A stretch of 64,000 bases of DNA. Source: JAOUGY01 sp963785075. Lineage in GTDB: Bacteria > Actinomycetota > Acidimicrobiia > Spongiisociales > ZC4RG35. This document shows, piece by piece, positions 49,301 through 57,562 of the stretch. The stretch lies in contig CAWATW010000010.1 in the NCBI GenBank assembly GCA_963785075.1, positions 496,001 through 560,000 on the forward strand. Reading direction: 5' to 3'. Under the pieces are notes generated by a model, which did not search any database, was not told the DNA's origin, and saw only the letters and a program-made list of their open reading frames with translations. The position numbers were made by a program, and so were the translations under genes. Every line of letters begins with the position of its first letter. The first letter of the stretch is position 1.

Positions 49301-50702
49301 GCGTCAACTCGGTGTACGGCGCCGCTCGTCGTGTCAGCTCGTAGAGATCGTCCACAGTGCGGTCTTCCATGACCACGGAGGCGACGAGCTGCTGGCACAG
49401 GACATCGAGCGGATTGCGGGGGATCTTCGTGGACTCCACCTGCCGATCGGCCATCAGGTCGACCACCACCGCCGACAGGAGCAGGTCGCCGCGATGTTTG
49501 GGGAAGACCTTCGCTTTCGAAACCCCTCCGACGTGGTGGCCGGCTCTTCCCACTCGTTGCAGGCCCGAGGCGACCGAGATCGGTGACTCCACCTGGATCA
49601 CGAGATCGACCGCTCCCATGTCGATCCCCAACTCGAGTGACGAGGTCGCAACCACTGCCTTGAGCTCGCCGCGTTTCAGTGCCTCCTCGATCTGTACACG
49701 CTGGTCCCGTGAAACAGAACCATGGTGGGCGCGAGCGATCTCGGTTTCGGCGAGTGTGTTGAGCTCTGAACAGATCCGTTCTGCGAGGCGCCGGCTGTTG
49801 GCGAAGACGATCGTCGACTCGTGGCTCTCGATGAGCTGGAGGATCTTCGGGTACACGGCAGGCCAGATAGAGCGTGTGCGAACCGGGCCCTCGCCGCCGT
49901 CGAGGAACGACTCCAGCGGATCGGGAGGTGCCGGCTCCACCATGTCCTCGACCGGAACGACGAGCTCGACATCGATGTCGCGCTCACCACCGGCGTCGAT
50001 CACTGCAACGGGTCGCGGCACCATCGTCTCGTCGTCGACCGGGATGGAGCCGCCGAGGAAGGCTGCGATCGTCTCGAGGGGGCGTTGAGTCGCCGAGAGA
50101 CCGATCCGTTGCGGAGCACTCTGTGTGATGTCTTCCAGCCGTTCCAGGCTCAGGGCCAGGTGAGCGCCTCGCTTCGACCCGGCGACGGCGTGGACTTCGT
50201 CCACGATCACGGTTTCGACGCTCTTGAGCGCCTCACGGGCCTGAGAGGTGAGCAGCAGAAAGAGCGACTCGGGCGTGGTGATCAAGATGTCGGGAGGGGT
50301 CCGTTGCATCCGCCGTCGCTCGTCGGCGGGCGTGTCACCCGTGCGAAGGAAGGTCGTGATCTCGGGAAGATCTCCCATCCCCAGGCGTTCTGCGGCGTGG
50401 CGGACACCGAGCAACGGAGCACGGAGGTTCCGGTCGATGTCGTAGGCGAGGGCCTTCATCGGTGACACGTACAAGACCCGACACCGTTCCGGTTTGTCGG
50501 GCTGTGGGCTGGTCAGCAGTCGGTCGATGTTCCAGAGAAAGGCGGCGAGGGTCTTGCCCGAGCCCGTGGGTGCGTGGATCAGCGTGTGGGCGCCCCTGCC
50601 GATGGCGTCCCATCCCAGTCGCTGCGCCGCGGTGGGTGCAGGGAACGAGGCCTCGAACCAGGCACGGGTGGCGGCCGAGAACGGAGAAAGGGGATCGGAC
50701 AC
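46302..50702 (-). CDS. lhr: Lhr-type ATP-dependent DNA helicase
   Basis: 1466 aa, a large superfamily 2 3'-5' helicase. Walker A HAPTGSGKTLAAFLWN, motif II VIVDEVHAVAGSKRGAHLAL (DEVH), SATQRPLETIAAFLGG, VFANSRRLAERICSELN, SLELGIDMGAVDLVIQVESP and VGRAGHHVGG are present in the N-terminal ~500 residues. They are followed by winged-helix and beta-barrel modules and the long C-terminal Lhr region. GTG 50702 lies 6 nt after TACAGT without Shine-Dalgarno; the frame upstream is rejected. It acts on branched or RNA:DNA hybrid duplexes in repair. Operon with nei. Confidence 0.93.
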   Translation of the reverse strand: MSDPLSPFSAATRAWFEASFPAPTAAQRLGWDAIGRGAHTLIHAPTGSGKTLAAFLWNIDRLLTSPQPDKPERCRVLYVSPMKALAYDIDRNLRAPLLGVRHAAERLGMGDLPEITTFLRTGDTPADERRRMQRTPPDILITTPESLFLLLTSQAREALKSVETVIVDEVHAVAGSKRGAHLALSLERLEDITQSAPQRIGLSATQRPLETIAAFLGGSIPVDDETMVPRPVAVIDAGGERDIDVELVVPVEDMVEPAPPDPLESFLDGGEGPVRTRSIWPAVYPKILQLIESHESTIVFANSRRLAERICSELNTLAETEIARAHHGSVSRDQRVQIEEALKRGELKAVVATSSLELGIDMGAVDLVIQVESPISVASGLQRVGRAGHHVGGVSKAKVFPKHRGDLLLSAVVVDLMADRQVESTKIPRNPLDVLCQQLVASVVMEDRTVDDLYELTRRAAPYTELTRAVFESTLDMLAGRYPSDLFAELRPRLTWDRITGVVSARPGARQLAVANAGTIPDRGLYRVQLPDGARVGELDEEMVYESRQGDVFLLGSSSWRITEIGPDRVEVVPAPGEPGAKMPFWHGDSLGRNMETGQAVGRFIRELGSLSPDDATRRLVAEFRLDELAATNLVRYLEEQREATGALPSDQTMVVERFRDEIGDWRIVMLSPLGARVHAPWAMALTTKLRETAGIDVDVIWSDDGIALRFPDADETPSISDLTLEPEEVESILLDHLADTSLFAARFREAAGRALLLPRRRPGKRTPLWMQRRRAADLLKVAKQFGSFPIVLETFREVLQDDFDLPALQGVLRDIRSRAIRVVEVESRTPSPFASSLLFAFVAAFLYEADTPLAERRAAALTLDRDLLRELLGESELRELVSGEVLADLELELQRLTEERRVRGPDGIHDLLKDLGPLGTDDVAIRSTETDTLDLLEELERARRVIRVHMAGAARWAAVEDAGRLRDALGVQPPQGVPSVFLEPVADPLGDVVGRFGRTHGPFTVDEAAAALGLPRGVADTALARLESAGRVTRGAFRPGGASQEWIDMEVLRRLKRRSLAALRHEIEPVDAGGLARFLPAWHGVTDPPARGRSAMLDVLHQLQALEIPASVLESEVLSARLVDGGPQLDQLCIEGEVAWIGRGSIGARDGRVALYHRDHLPALLTDASVERPSGPHHDAIRAHLERRGAAFFRDLYGACGGGEPAEILAALWDLVWAGEVTNDSFAPVRAFLRSTGRSRSGRRPNVPSTFPPHAAGRWSLVSDLLWEHPEPTRRAAALVDQLLRRHGVLTRAAVAHESVAGGFSGIYPVLSQLEEAGKVRRGYFVEGLGGAQFALPGAVDRLRAPSDDVVVALAATDPANPYGAALDWPAIEDGRIGRIAGSQVVLANGSLVAFVDGRKVRMFDADPALVHPVAAAIADIATRRGRATLDTVDGEPIAAAPLGRALTEFGFRHTHRGLRIDARR

Positions 50703-50708
50703 CCGTTC

Positions 50709-50714
50709 ACTGTA
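50709..50714 (-). promoter_or_regulatory. -10 box of leaderless lhr-nei
   Basis: TACAGT on the minus strand, 6 nt before GTG 50702, no Shine-Dalgarno. It lies in the 210-nt gap after the HD-GYP gene. Confidence 0.45.
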
Positions 50715-50912
50715 TCGGGGCCCTGTGACCAATAGGGCAGGGTTGGCCGACGCACGGAAGGGACGGTTCCAAAGGGGCGCGAGCGTCGCGGCGGGGATCT
50801 GTTCTACAGAGGCGTGGTCGGTGGCAACCGGACGGTCCCGGTGACAGCACACACCGTCAACGGGCTTCGAGAGCCGGGAGGTCGATGGGCAGAAGGGGTG
50901 AAAGTCGACCGT

Positions 50913-51500
50913 TCAGAGCGCCACGGGCGTGCGCTGAAGAACGGCGGCGACCGTCGCAGCGACAGAACCACCTTCGACGAGGCCGACGAAGGTCGAGGCG
51001 ATGTCTGGATCGAACTGTGTGCCGGCGTACGTCCGAAGCTCATGGAGCGCATGATCGACGGGGAGCGCCGGCTGGTACGAGCGGTGGCTCGTGATGGCAT
51101 CGAAGGCATCGGCGACGAGAACGATGCGAGCGAGGAGAGGGATCTCGTTTCGGCGAAGCCCGAAGGGATAGCCACCACCGTCCCACCGCTCGTGGTGGTG
51201 CAATATCGCTTCGGCGATCGCCCGGTCGTACGCATCGATCGTCATCGCGAACCCGTACTCGGGGTGGCGGCGGATGCGGCGGATCTCATCGCCGACGAGG
51301 GGACCGGGCTTGGCGAGGATCGCAGGATCGACGTGGATCTTTCCGACGTCGTGGAGAACGCCCACGGTGGTCAAGCGATCGAGGTCATCTTGATCGAGTC
51401 CGATCGCAGCGCCGATCTGGGTTGCGAAGGAACTCACGCGATAGACGTGCCCATAGAGGTCTTCGACAGCGTCCGACATCGCTTCGATCAAGGAGTCCAT
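50913..51500 (-). CDS. HD-GYP domain phosphohydrolase
   Basis: 195 aa, almost only the catalytic domain. HVYRVSSFATQIGAAIGLDQ, VGVLHDVGKIHVDP (HD plus Lys), HPEYGFAM and ILHHHERWDGGGYPFGLRRN (HHExxDGxGYP, the GYP variant) with VLVADAFDAITSHRSYQPAL are all present. HD-GYP enzymes hydrolyse cyclic di-GMP or related signals. There is no receiver or sensor domain, so regulation must come from a partner. Start ATG 51500 (MDSLIEAMSDAVEDLYGH). It lies 210 nt upstream of lhr and is transcribed in the same direction. Confidence 0.9.
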   Translation of the reverse strand: MDSLIEAMSDAVEDLYGHVYRVSSFATQIGAAIGLDQDDLDRLTTVGVLHDVGKIHVDPAILAKPGPLVGDEIRRIRRHPEYGFAMTIDAYDRAIAEAILHHHERWDGGGYPFGLRRNEIPLLARIVLVADAFDAITSHRSYQPALPVDHALHELRTYAGTQFDPDIASTFVGLVEGGSVAATVAAVLQRTPVAL

Positions 51501-51651
51501 TTCCGCCCTTCCTCACATCCGTCCACGTCAACTGAGTCTCGGAAAACGGACTCGCGTTACGCGCCTCGCACATGATCACGCATCGAACGGTCGAGGTCCA
51601 TGGGCCGGGAGGCTCAGACTTGTCCACAGCGAGGTGGATTCCGTGTGGGCG

Positions 51652-52437
51652 TCAGAGCCAGGAAAGGACCGTGGCAGCGCCGATGAGGGCTGCCGCTCTT
51701 GCCGGATCCACGCGGTTGGTGGCGACGCCCTCCACTTTGATGCTCGAACCGACGATCGCAGCGTCGAAGACCTCGGCCAGCTCGGTGAGTGTTTCGGCCG
51801 TTGCGCCGGAGCCTGCGACGAGCGGCGCCTCGGGCACGACGTCGCGGACGCGGTGAGCGTCCAGGAGGTCGATGGCCCGCCCTGTCCCTGCACCCGAGAT
51901 GACCAGTGCACCCGCACCGCCACGTTCCCACGTGTCCACCGCCGCCTGTTCGATCGCCAGCCCGGGTGGTGGTGACGCATGCTTCACGAACACATCGGCC
52001 AGCACCACCACCTCCGGAGCCAGGGCAGTCCGTTGCCGGGCGACCTCCGCTGCCTGTCCCGTGATCATTCCCTGGTCGGTGAACATGGTTCCCGACAGTA
52101 CGTTGATCCTGACATGAGAGGCTCCGACCGCTGCTGCCACGGCGACTGCGGCCAGGCCGTCGTTTCGGAGTACGTTCACGCCGAGGGGAACGGGAGTGGC
52201 GGATCGAACCTCGGCTGCGGCTCGGGTCATCGCCGCAACCGTGACCGCCGGAACCGAGTCCGCGAAGAACGGCGCATCACCGAAGTTCTCGATCATGAGG
52301 GCGGGGAAGCCGGCCTCCGTCAGTGCGAGTGCGTCGCGAACGGCCGAGTCGATGACCGCCTCCATCGAGCCACCGAACCCGGGCGACCCAGGAAGTGGAT
52401 CGAGGTGCACCATCCCCATCAGACGGGGAAGGCTCAC
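51652..52437 (-). CDS. BtpA/SgcQ family TIM-barrel protein
   Basis: 261 aa. MGMVHLDPLPGSPGFGGSME, LMIENFGDAPFFADSVPAVT, GASHVRINVLSGTMFTDQGM and VAGSGATAETLTELAEVFDA mark the BtpA family, a phosphate-binding TIM barrel. The name comes from a photosystem I biogenesis factor; most members are in non-photosynthetic bacteria and of unknown metabolic role. GTG start overlaps the stop of the upstream gene by 4 nt, indicating a two-gene operon. Confidence 0.88.
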   Translation of the reverse strand: MSLPRLMGMVHLDPLPGSPGFGGSMEAVIDSAVRDALALTEAGFPALMIENFGDAPFFADSVPAVTVAAMTRAAAEVRSATPVPLGVNVLRNDGLAAVAVAAAVGASHVRINVLSGTMFTDQGMITGQAAEVARQRTALAPEVVVLADVFVKHASPPPGLAIEQAAVDTWERGGAGALVISGAGTGRAIDLLDAHRVRDVVPEAPLVAGSGATAETLTELAEVFDAAIVGSSIKVEGVATNRVDPARAAALIGAATVLSWL

Positions 52438-53165
52438 AGAAAGGCCCTGACCACCTCGACGGCGACCTGTGCCGCATCACCGGAGACCTTCAAACGTGTC
52501 TCGGCAAAGCTCGCTCGTGCCACCACGAGCCTCGCCCAATCGGACGCCGATCCTTTGATCAGGTTCTCGGCGTCGTCGGGGCCGAAGATCCACTTCGTGT
52601 ACCCCGGGCCGATGAGCTCGATGCGAATCGGAACGAAATCTTCGCCCGCCAGCTTGAAAGAGTACGGGAGCGCCTTCCAGCCGAGCCAGCAGATGTGGCG
52701 GATGCGCGGGGTGTCTTCGATCTCGGCTTCCATCGCCTCGTAGATGTCGAGACCGTGTGCCCACGTCTCCATGAGCCTCGTGGTGGCCAGCGTTCGGGCG
52801 CTCATCGATCCTGCGATCCACTCGAGTCGGTGGCTTGGGTCCATGTGTGAAAGGGGCTCGACGACCCTCGCCCGCCCACCTCGCCACCATTCGATGACGT
52901 CTTGGGGCCGCATCTTCCGGCCACGTTCCACGGCTTCCTGTCGGATGCTGTCGAGGTCGGGTGTCGAGCGATATCGACTGAGGTCGGCTTCGCCCGTGAT
53001 CACCGACGCTGCCAGCTCCTCGGAGTCGGCCAAGTGGCTGATCGTGTCGCGGATGGACCAGCCGACCGAACGCGTCGGCTTGTCCCAGTCCTTCAGCGAA
53101 ATCCGCTGAAGGAACTGGTCGAGGTACTGCTGCTCAGCAACGAGGTCTGACAGGATCTCACGCAC
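52434..53165 (-). CDS. DinB-like / maleylpyruvate isomerase-family protein (TIGR03084 type)
   Basis: 243 aa. The N-terminal four-helix bundle has WSIRDTISHLADSEELAASV (first metal-binding His) and RLMETWAHGLDIYEAME (His-xxx-Asp region), the mycothiol-dependent isomerase/DinB pattern, followed by a smaller alpha/beta C-terminal domain. Members of this actinobacterial family probably use a divalent metal and perhaps mycothiol in thiol-transfer or isomerisation. GTG 53165 lies 8 nt after TAGAAT on the minus strand, so it is likely leaderless. Confidence 0.78.
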   Translation of the reverse strand: MREILSDLVAEQQYLDQFLQRISLKDWDKPTRSVGWSIRDTISHLADSEELAASVITGEADLSRYRSTPDLDSIRQEAVERGRKMRPQDVIEWWRGGRARVVEPLSHMDPSHRLEWIAGSMSARTLATTRLMETWAHGLDIYEAMEAEIEDTPRIRHICWLGWKALPYSFKLAGEDFVPIRIELIGPGYTKWIFGPDDAENLIKGSASDWARLVVARASFAETRLKVSGDAAQVAVEVVRAFL

Positions 53166-53173
53166 GGCAGGTC

Positions 53174-53179
53174 ATTCTA
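53174..53179 (-). promoter_or_regulatory. -10 box of leaderless DinB-like/btpA operon
   Basis: TAGAAT on the minus strand, 8 nt before GTG 53165, no Shine-Dalgarno. Confidence 0.45.
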
Positions 53180-53280
53180 GTGCCCCGGGAAGCATTCGAC
53201 GCCCGCTTGCCGGGGTTCGAGCAATCCACCTTCTCGCATCGTGGAACCCCGGCTCTCGGTGACCGGAGAGGAATGGGGAG

Positions 53281-54366
53281 TCAGAAGCTGCGGTCGGCCT
53301 GTTCGGTGCCGAACGGAGCGGGGGGATGAACCTCTTCCGGGGGCGCCACGATCGCATTGAGCTCGTCGATCAGGCTTCTGAGGCGGGCGTATCGCCGCCT
53401 GTCGAATCGAAACGCCACACGCTCGCAGTCGAGCGCATCGCCGTCGCGCACTTCTGCCTCGGTGGCACCGATCGCTTCGATGTCTCCGGACACGATGATG
53501 TCCCGGTAGTCGTCGGACAGTCGCGCCAGCGTTCCCGGATCGGGGGCCTGCCGAAGCCGGAGCACGAGGGTTCCGTCGACGTAGCGCTGAGAGTGGAAGT
53601 TCGCATAGAACCGGCACATCACGTCCGCCGCCTCCGTCGGATCGTTGGTGACGGTGAACAAGGACGTGTCCTCGGGGGAGATGAGTCCTTTCTCGCTCAG
53701 GACGGCCTGCATGAAACCGACGAGCGGGCCCCAGTATCCGGTGCCTTCGGCCTCGAGCATCACGATCGGATGCAGGTCGCTCTTTCCGGTTTGGATGAGT
53801 GTGAGGAGCTCGAAGGTCTCGTCGAGCGTGCCGAAACCACCTGGGAAGAGCGCAAACCCGTGTGACTCCTTGACGAAACCCAGCTTGCGGGTGAAGAAGT
53901 ACTTGAAGTTGACGGTTTTCTCCGGTGAGACGTACTCGTTGGCGTTCGCCTCGAACGGGAGCCGTATGTTCACGCCATAAGAGGCTTCGAGTCCGGCCCC
54001 GCGGTTGCCCGCCTCCATCACCCCGGGCCCGGCGCCGGTCACGACGCCCCAATGCCGCTCCACCATGATGCGGGCGAACTCCTCGGCGAGGCGATAGTTG
54101 GGGTCGGTGTCCGCCAGTCGGGCGGATCCGAAGATGGTGACTTTGGGCTCGTCGTGGCGGGAGAAGACCAGCATCGAATATCGCATCTCTTTGAGAGCGG
54201 TGTTGACGAGCTTCAGATCGCCCCGGCCGGGCGCGTCGCGGTGGAGCTTGAGAACGGTCACGATCATCTCGCGGATCAGATCGCCGTTGTCGTTGGTCGA
54301 CACCTGTGCGATCAGGTCTGTGACGGTCGTGTCGAGCTCGGGATTGCCGAGGTCGTAGCTACGCAT
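53281..54366 (-). CDS. LOG family nucleotide-monophosphate phosphoribohydrolase
   Basis: 361 aa, long form of the LOG (Lonely guy, TIGR00730-like) family. KVTIFGSARLADTDPNYRLA, GVVTGAGPGVMEAGNRGAGL and ALFPGGFGTLDETFELLTLI (PGGxGTxxE) form the Rossmann active site that removes the base from AMP or other nucleotides. Extra N- and C-terminal segments (about 90 residues each) resemble those of large bacterial nucleosidases that control purine or (p)ppGpp pools. The start ATG has no Shine-Dalgarno and lies 9 nt after TACCCT. Confidence 0.85.
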   Translation of the reverse strand: MRSYDLGNPELDTTVTDLIAQVSTNDNGDLIREMIVTVLKLHRDAPGRGDLKLVNTALKEMRYSMLVFSRHDEPKVTIFGSARLADTDPNYRLAEEFARIMVERHWGVVTGAGPGVMEAGNRGAGLEASYGVNIRLPFEANANEYVSPEKTVNFKYFFTRKLGFVKESHGFALFPGGFGTLDETFELLTLIQTGKSDLHPIVMLEAEGTGYWGPLVGFMQAVLSEKGLISPEDTSLFTVTNDPTEAADVMCRFYANFHSQRYVDGTLVLRLRQAPDPGTLARLSDDYRDIIVSGDIEAIGATEAEVRDGDALDCERVAFRFDRRRYARLRSLIDELNAIVAPPEEVHPPAPFGTEQADRSF

Positions 54367-54408
54367 GGGAGAAAGAGGGTACCGGTTCGGCGCCGGTCGG
54401 CAGGCGGG

Positions 54409-55398
54409 TCAAAACGGCCGCTCGGACGGACCCTTGCGGACCACGGCGTTCCACACGGTCTCGTAGTGATCCCGGTCGTAGAGGTCGACGTGTGGGAGCA
54501 CGAACTCCTCCCATGCCAGCCGCAAGGGGTCCTCTGCATCGGCATGGATGTGCAGCCCGGTGGGGATGCGATCGAGTATCGAGCGGAGGCTCAGCGGAGT
54601 CTCGACCCGGGTACCGGCGTCGAGTGCCTCGAACGAGGCATTCACTTCCACCGCCAATCGGGCGATGGCCGTCACATACAGCTGTTTGAGCGACGGATAG
54701 CGCCGGGAGAGCATCGACTGGATCTGCTCCTCTCCCGGGAACGACTTCTCCCAGATGACCCAACGGTCGGCGAATGCCTTGTTGAGGGTCTGCGTGCCCG
54801 CATAGTCCCTGAGGTCGGTCGGGTTCATGGTGCCGAACACCCGAACGTCGGGTCGCAGGGCAACCGTGTCTCCGTTCGGCAGGTCGATGGCCCCATACCG
54901 ATCCAGTAGTCCGTGGAGGGCGAACAGCGTCTCGGCGCCTGCTGCGTTCAACTCGGAGAGGTTCAGCAACGCCGGCCCGCGAAGCGCCCTGGTGATGTCG
55001 CCATCCTCCCACCGGCTCTCGGTTCCGCCCTTGCCGTCACCATGGAGCTTGGTCGAGCCGATGAGGGTGACGTCGCGGACTTCACCTGTGAGCGGGATCC
55101 GGAAGTAGGGGAGACCCAATTGCGCCGCGAACTGCTCGATGTCGTGGTCCTTGCCCGTTCCCATGTGCCCTCTCACCGCGAGATGCAGTGGAGCAAACCC
55201 CTCCGGGTCCGCCTGACGCACCTGCTCCACTTGGGCAAAGCGGTAGAGCATTCCGAGATCGACGTAGTGGGGATCCGGCGCCGGGATCTTCCTGGCGCGT
55301 TGCTCGTGGTCTTCCGTCCCCTTGGGCAGCGTGAACCGCGGCAACGCGATTGCCGGGCCGCCCCCAGTGGGGTCCTCGAACACGACTGATTCAGACAC
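54409..55398 (-). CDS. MoxR/CbbQ-like AAA ATPase with altered Walker motifs
   Basis: 329 aa. The fold is that of MoxR/CbbQ ATPases acting with a vWA partner. The P-loop reads GHMGTGKDH: Lys is kept but the following Thr/Ser is Asp. The Walker B segment reads ALLNLSELNAAG, with Ser where the Asp normally binds magnesium; the Glu is kept. Sensor 1 (VFGTMNPTDLRDY) and an Arg (NKAFADRW) are present. Magnesium-ATP use may therefore be weak or different. Its start overlaps the vWA gene by 8 nt. Confidence 0.82.
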   Translation of the reverse strand: MSESVVFEDPTGGGPAIALPRFTLPKGTEDHEQRARKIPAPDPHYVDLGMLYRFAQVEQVRQADPEGFAPLHLAVRGHMGTGKDHDIEQFAAQLGLPYFRIPLTGEVRDVTLIGSTKLHGDGKGGTESRWEDGDITRALRGPALLNLSELNAAGAETLFALHGLLDRYGAIDLPNGDTVALRPDVRVFGTMNPTDLRDYAGTQTLNKAFADRWVIWEKSFPGEEQIQSMLSRRYPSLKQLYVTAIARLAVEVNASFEALDAGTRVETPLSLRSILDRIPTGLHIHADAEDPLRLAWEEFVLPHVDLYDRDHYETVWNAVVRKGPSERPF

Positions 55399-57490
55399 TG
55401 ACTCGTTCCCTTCGGCTCGTCGTGGGTCGCGACGGACGCGACCACCAGGTATCCATTCCCCACAAGGAGAGGCTGCGGCGGAGCGAGGACCGTACCCCGT
55501 CCACCATCGCCCGCGTCAACTCGCCCGGATGTTCGACCACCTGGTGCCGCCCGTAGGCGGTGGACACGGTGTCGTCCCCGATCCCGATCCCCAGCACCGT
55601 CGTGCCGCTTCGTTCGATCGCCTCGACCGTCTCGGACAGGTCTGCGATCGAACCTCTCGTCATGCCGTCCGCCAGGACGACCAGAACTCGAACATGGCTC
55701 CCGAGCCGCCCCATCCGTTCTGCTGCGAGTGTCAGGTTGTACTCGTCGACGTTGGAGGCTTTGTCGAACATGGATACGGGAGGAGAGGACTTTGGCTCCC
55801 GGCGAGCGGCCATGGCGGCCTTCCCGGGTTCGGTGGCGGTCCAGAACATTCCTGCAAAGACGTCTTCGGCGTCACGCCAGCGTCGATCGAACGGCTTGAT
55901 GACGTAGTGATTCACGGTCGACGTGAGCCGCTCTGCCGCACTTCCTTGGGTTCGACGGAGTCCGGCGATGGACTGACTTCGGGACCTCGTGTACGACCAC
56001 TCGGTATCGGTCGAACGTGCGGCGAACGATCGGTTGAACAGTGCCACCTCGAAGTCGATCTGCAGCTCGTCTGCCAGGCGGGCGAGGGTCCACGCACCCA
56101 TCAAGGCAGCCGACATTCCCCATGCCCCGGATCGCACGACGCTCGGACCTCGCGGCTGGAGCATCGACGCCGACGCATCGACCAGCAGGCTCACCGCGTA
56201 GGTGCGCCGCGTGCGGGCGGCGCGCCGTTCGTACATACGCGTGTAGAGCCCCGCGCCGATGAACAGGGCGGCATGTGGCGAGACATCCCCCTGGTCGTAG
56301 CCGGATCGCAGTCCTCGCCGCTGGTTGGCGGCAAAGAGCGGATAGAGCTCACCCGAAACCTGCCGCTGCGCGATCTCCCACTTGGTGGCGGCGGCGGACA
56401 GCGCCTCCCGGCCGTGGGCGGCGAAGGCCGAGAACGAGCGGGGAGCGGCGGCCACCACCAGCTTGCCGGACTGACCGGTGGGCAGATACACGGTTGGAGC
56501 CTCCGACACCCGAAGCAGCTGATCCGTGGAGGCATCGGTCCCGAGCTCGGATGCTCCTGCGCGCTCGGTCAGTCCTGCCCTTGCGTCGGCCGCCCGGCGG
56601 GTCTCCGAGTAACTCTGGGCGTCCTTCACGACCGGGCTCGTCAATCGAACCCTGTCCACGGCCTCGGCGACGGAGTCGGCGTCGGCTCGGTCGACGAGCT
56701 TCTGCTGTGTGGTCGTCACCTCTTCCGTCTTGTTGAGGAGGTGGTTGGTTCGGGCGATCTCGAGGAGCTCGAGGGCGTGGGTCGCCACGGCCCAGGGATC
56801 GGCGGCATCGGCCGCCTTGGTGAGCACGTCCGAGGCTTCGGCGAGGGCGACGGCTGCACGTGCGTCGAATCGACGTTCCAGTGGTTCGCGTTCCGAATAG
56901 CCCCCGCAGACGAGAAAACACCCCAGTGAGAACTGGGAGAGGGCGCCGGCCTGACGGTTGGCGTCGGGGAAGGCCGCCCGGTACAGGTCCGTGAGCACCG
57001 ACCGCGCCCCCGGATACACGCCCAAACCCTGGCGTTCCTGACGTGCGTCCTCCAGTGTGAAGAACAACGCTTCTGCGATCGGACCGCCGGCCCGGTCGAG
57101 CGCCGTGAGCAGGTCGACCGGCTCGTCGGTTCGCTCGCCCTTGATCGGCCATTCTTCGGGTACGGGACGCCGCTCTTCGAAGTTCGACGACACGAGGTGG
57201 ACCACCTCGTGAAGGGCAGATGCGAGCGCGACTTCTGCGGCCGTCACAGGAGCGTTGCGGTTGTACGCGGCTTGGAACAGGCGGGGGTCGCACACGACCT
57301 CTTCGTCTCCCGCCGCTGCCTCCGACCCGAGGCGCACGCGCAGGCGTTCGTTGCCGGACAGGCTCCGCGCAAAGCGCGTGATGGCGGGCGCAACACGCTG
57401 ATAGCGCGCGACCACCTGCTCGATCGCCCCTTCGTCGGGGCGGAGCATCTCTCTCAGGACCGTGTCCGAACGTGCGCGCATACCTCTCAT
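55391..57490 (-). CDS. vWA-domain protein, CbbO/NorD/CobT-like
   Basis: About 699 aa. ALHEVVHLVSSNF (HExxH, about residues 94-98) and FFTLEDARQERQGLG lie in the N-terminal half; the EDARxE stretch is a mark of CbbO/NorD/CobT-type proteins. The C-terminal vWA domain has a complete MIDAS start DASAS (about 438-442) within YAVSLLVDASASMLQ and continues VRVLVVLADGMTRG. With the MoxR-like ATPase downstream it should form a cofactor-inserting or remodelling chaperone. Whether HExxH binds zinc is unknown. Start ATG 57490 or 57481; a TTG at 57508 looks less likely. Confidence 0.82.
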   Translation of the reverse strand: MRGMRARSDTVLREMLRPDEGAIEQVVARYQRVAPAITRFARSLSGNERLRVRLGSEAAAGDEEVVCDPRLFQAAYNRNAPVTAAEVALASALHEVVHLVSSNFEERRPVPEEWPIKGERTDEPVDLLTALDRAGGPIAEALFFTLEDARQERQGLGVYPGARSVLTDLYRAAFPDANRQAGALSQFSLGCFLVCGGYSEREPLERRFDARAAVALAEASDVLTKAADAADPWAVATHALELLEIARTNHLLNKTEEVTTTQQKLVDRADADSVAEAVDRVRLTSPVVKDAQSYSETRRAADARAGLTERAGASELGTDASTDQLLRVSEAPTVYLPTGQSGKLVVAAAPRSFSAFAAHGREALSAAATKWEIAQRQVSGELYPLFAANQRRGLRSGYDQGDVSPHAALFIGAGLYTRMYERRAARTRRTYAVSLLVDASASMLQPRGPSVVRSGAWGMSAALMGAWTLARLADELQIDFEVALFNRSFAARSTDTEWSYTRSRSQSIAGLRRTQGSAAERLTSTVNHYVIKPFDRRWRDAEDVFAGMFWTATEPGKAAMAARREPKSSPPVSMFDKASNVDEYNLTLAAERMGRLGSHVRVLVVLADGMTRGSIADLSETVEAIERSGTTVLGIGIGDDTVSTAYGRHQVVEHPGELTRAMVDGVRSSLRRSLSLWGMDTWWSRPSRPTTSRRERVSV

Positions 57491-57562
57491 TGTCTCACGG
57501 TCTGTCAAGCCTCGGGTCCGCGTGCGACAGCACGGCGGATTGCCGGACCGGGGTCGCTTCGT

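Noticed and set aside
50814..51575. Plus-strand open frame opposite the HD-GYP gene
   Set aside because: The minus strand encodes a complete HD-GYP motif set. The plus frame is a reflection of that codon bias.
53205..53254. Inverted repeat CCGGGGTTC ... GAACCCCGG with a GGTTCGA-like T-loop, considered as a tRNA
   Set aside because: No anticodon stem, acceptor stem or CCA-proximal pairing can be built around it. At most a weak terminator after the LOG gene.
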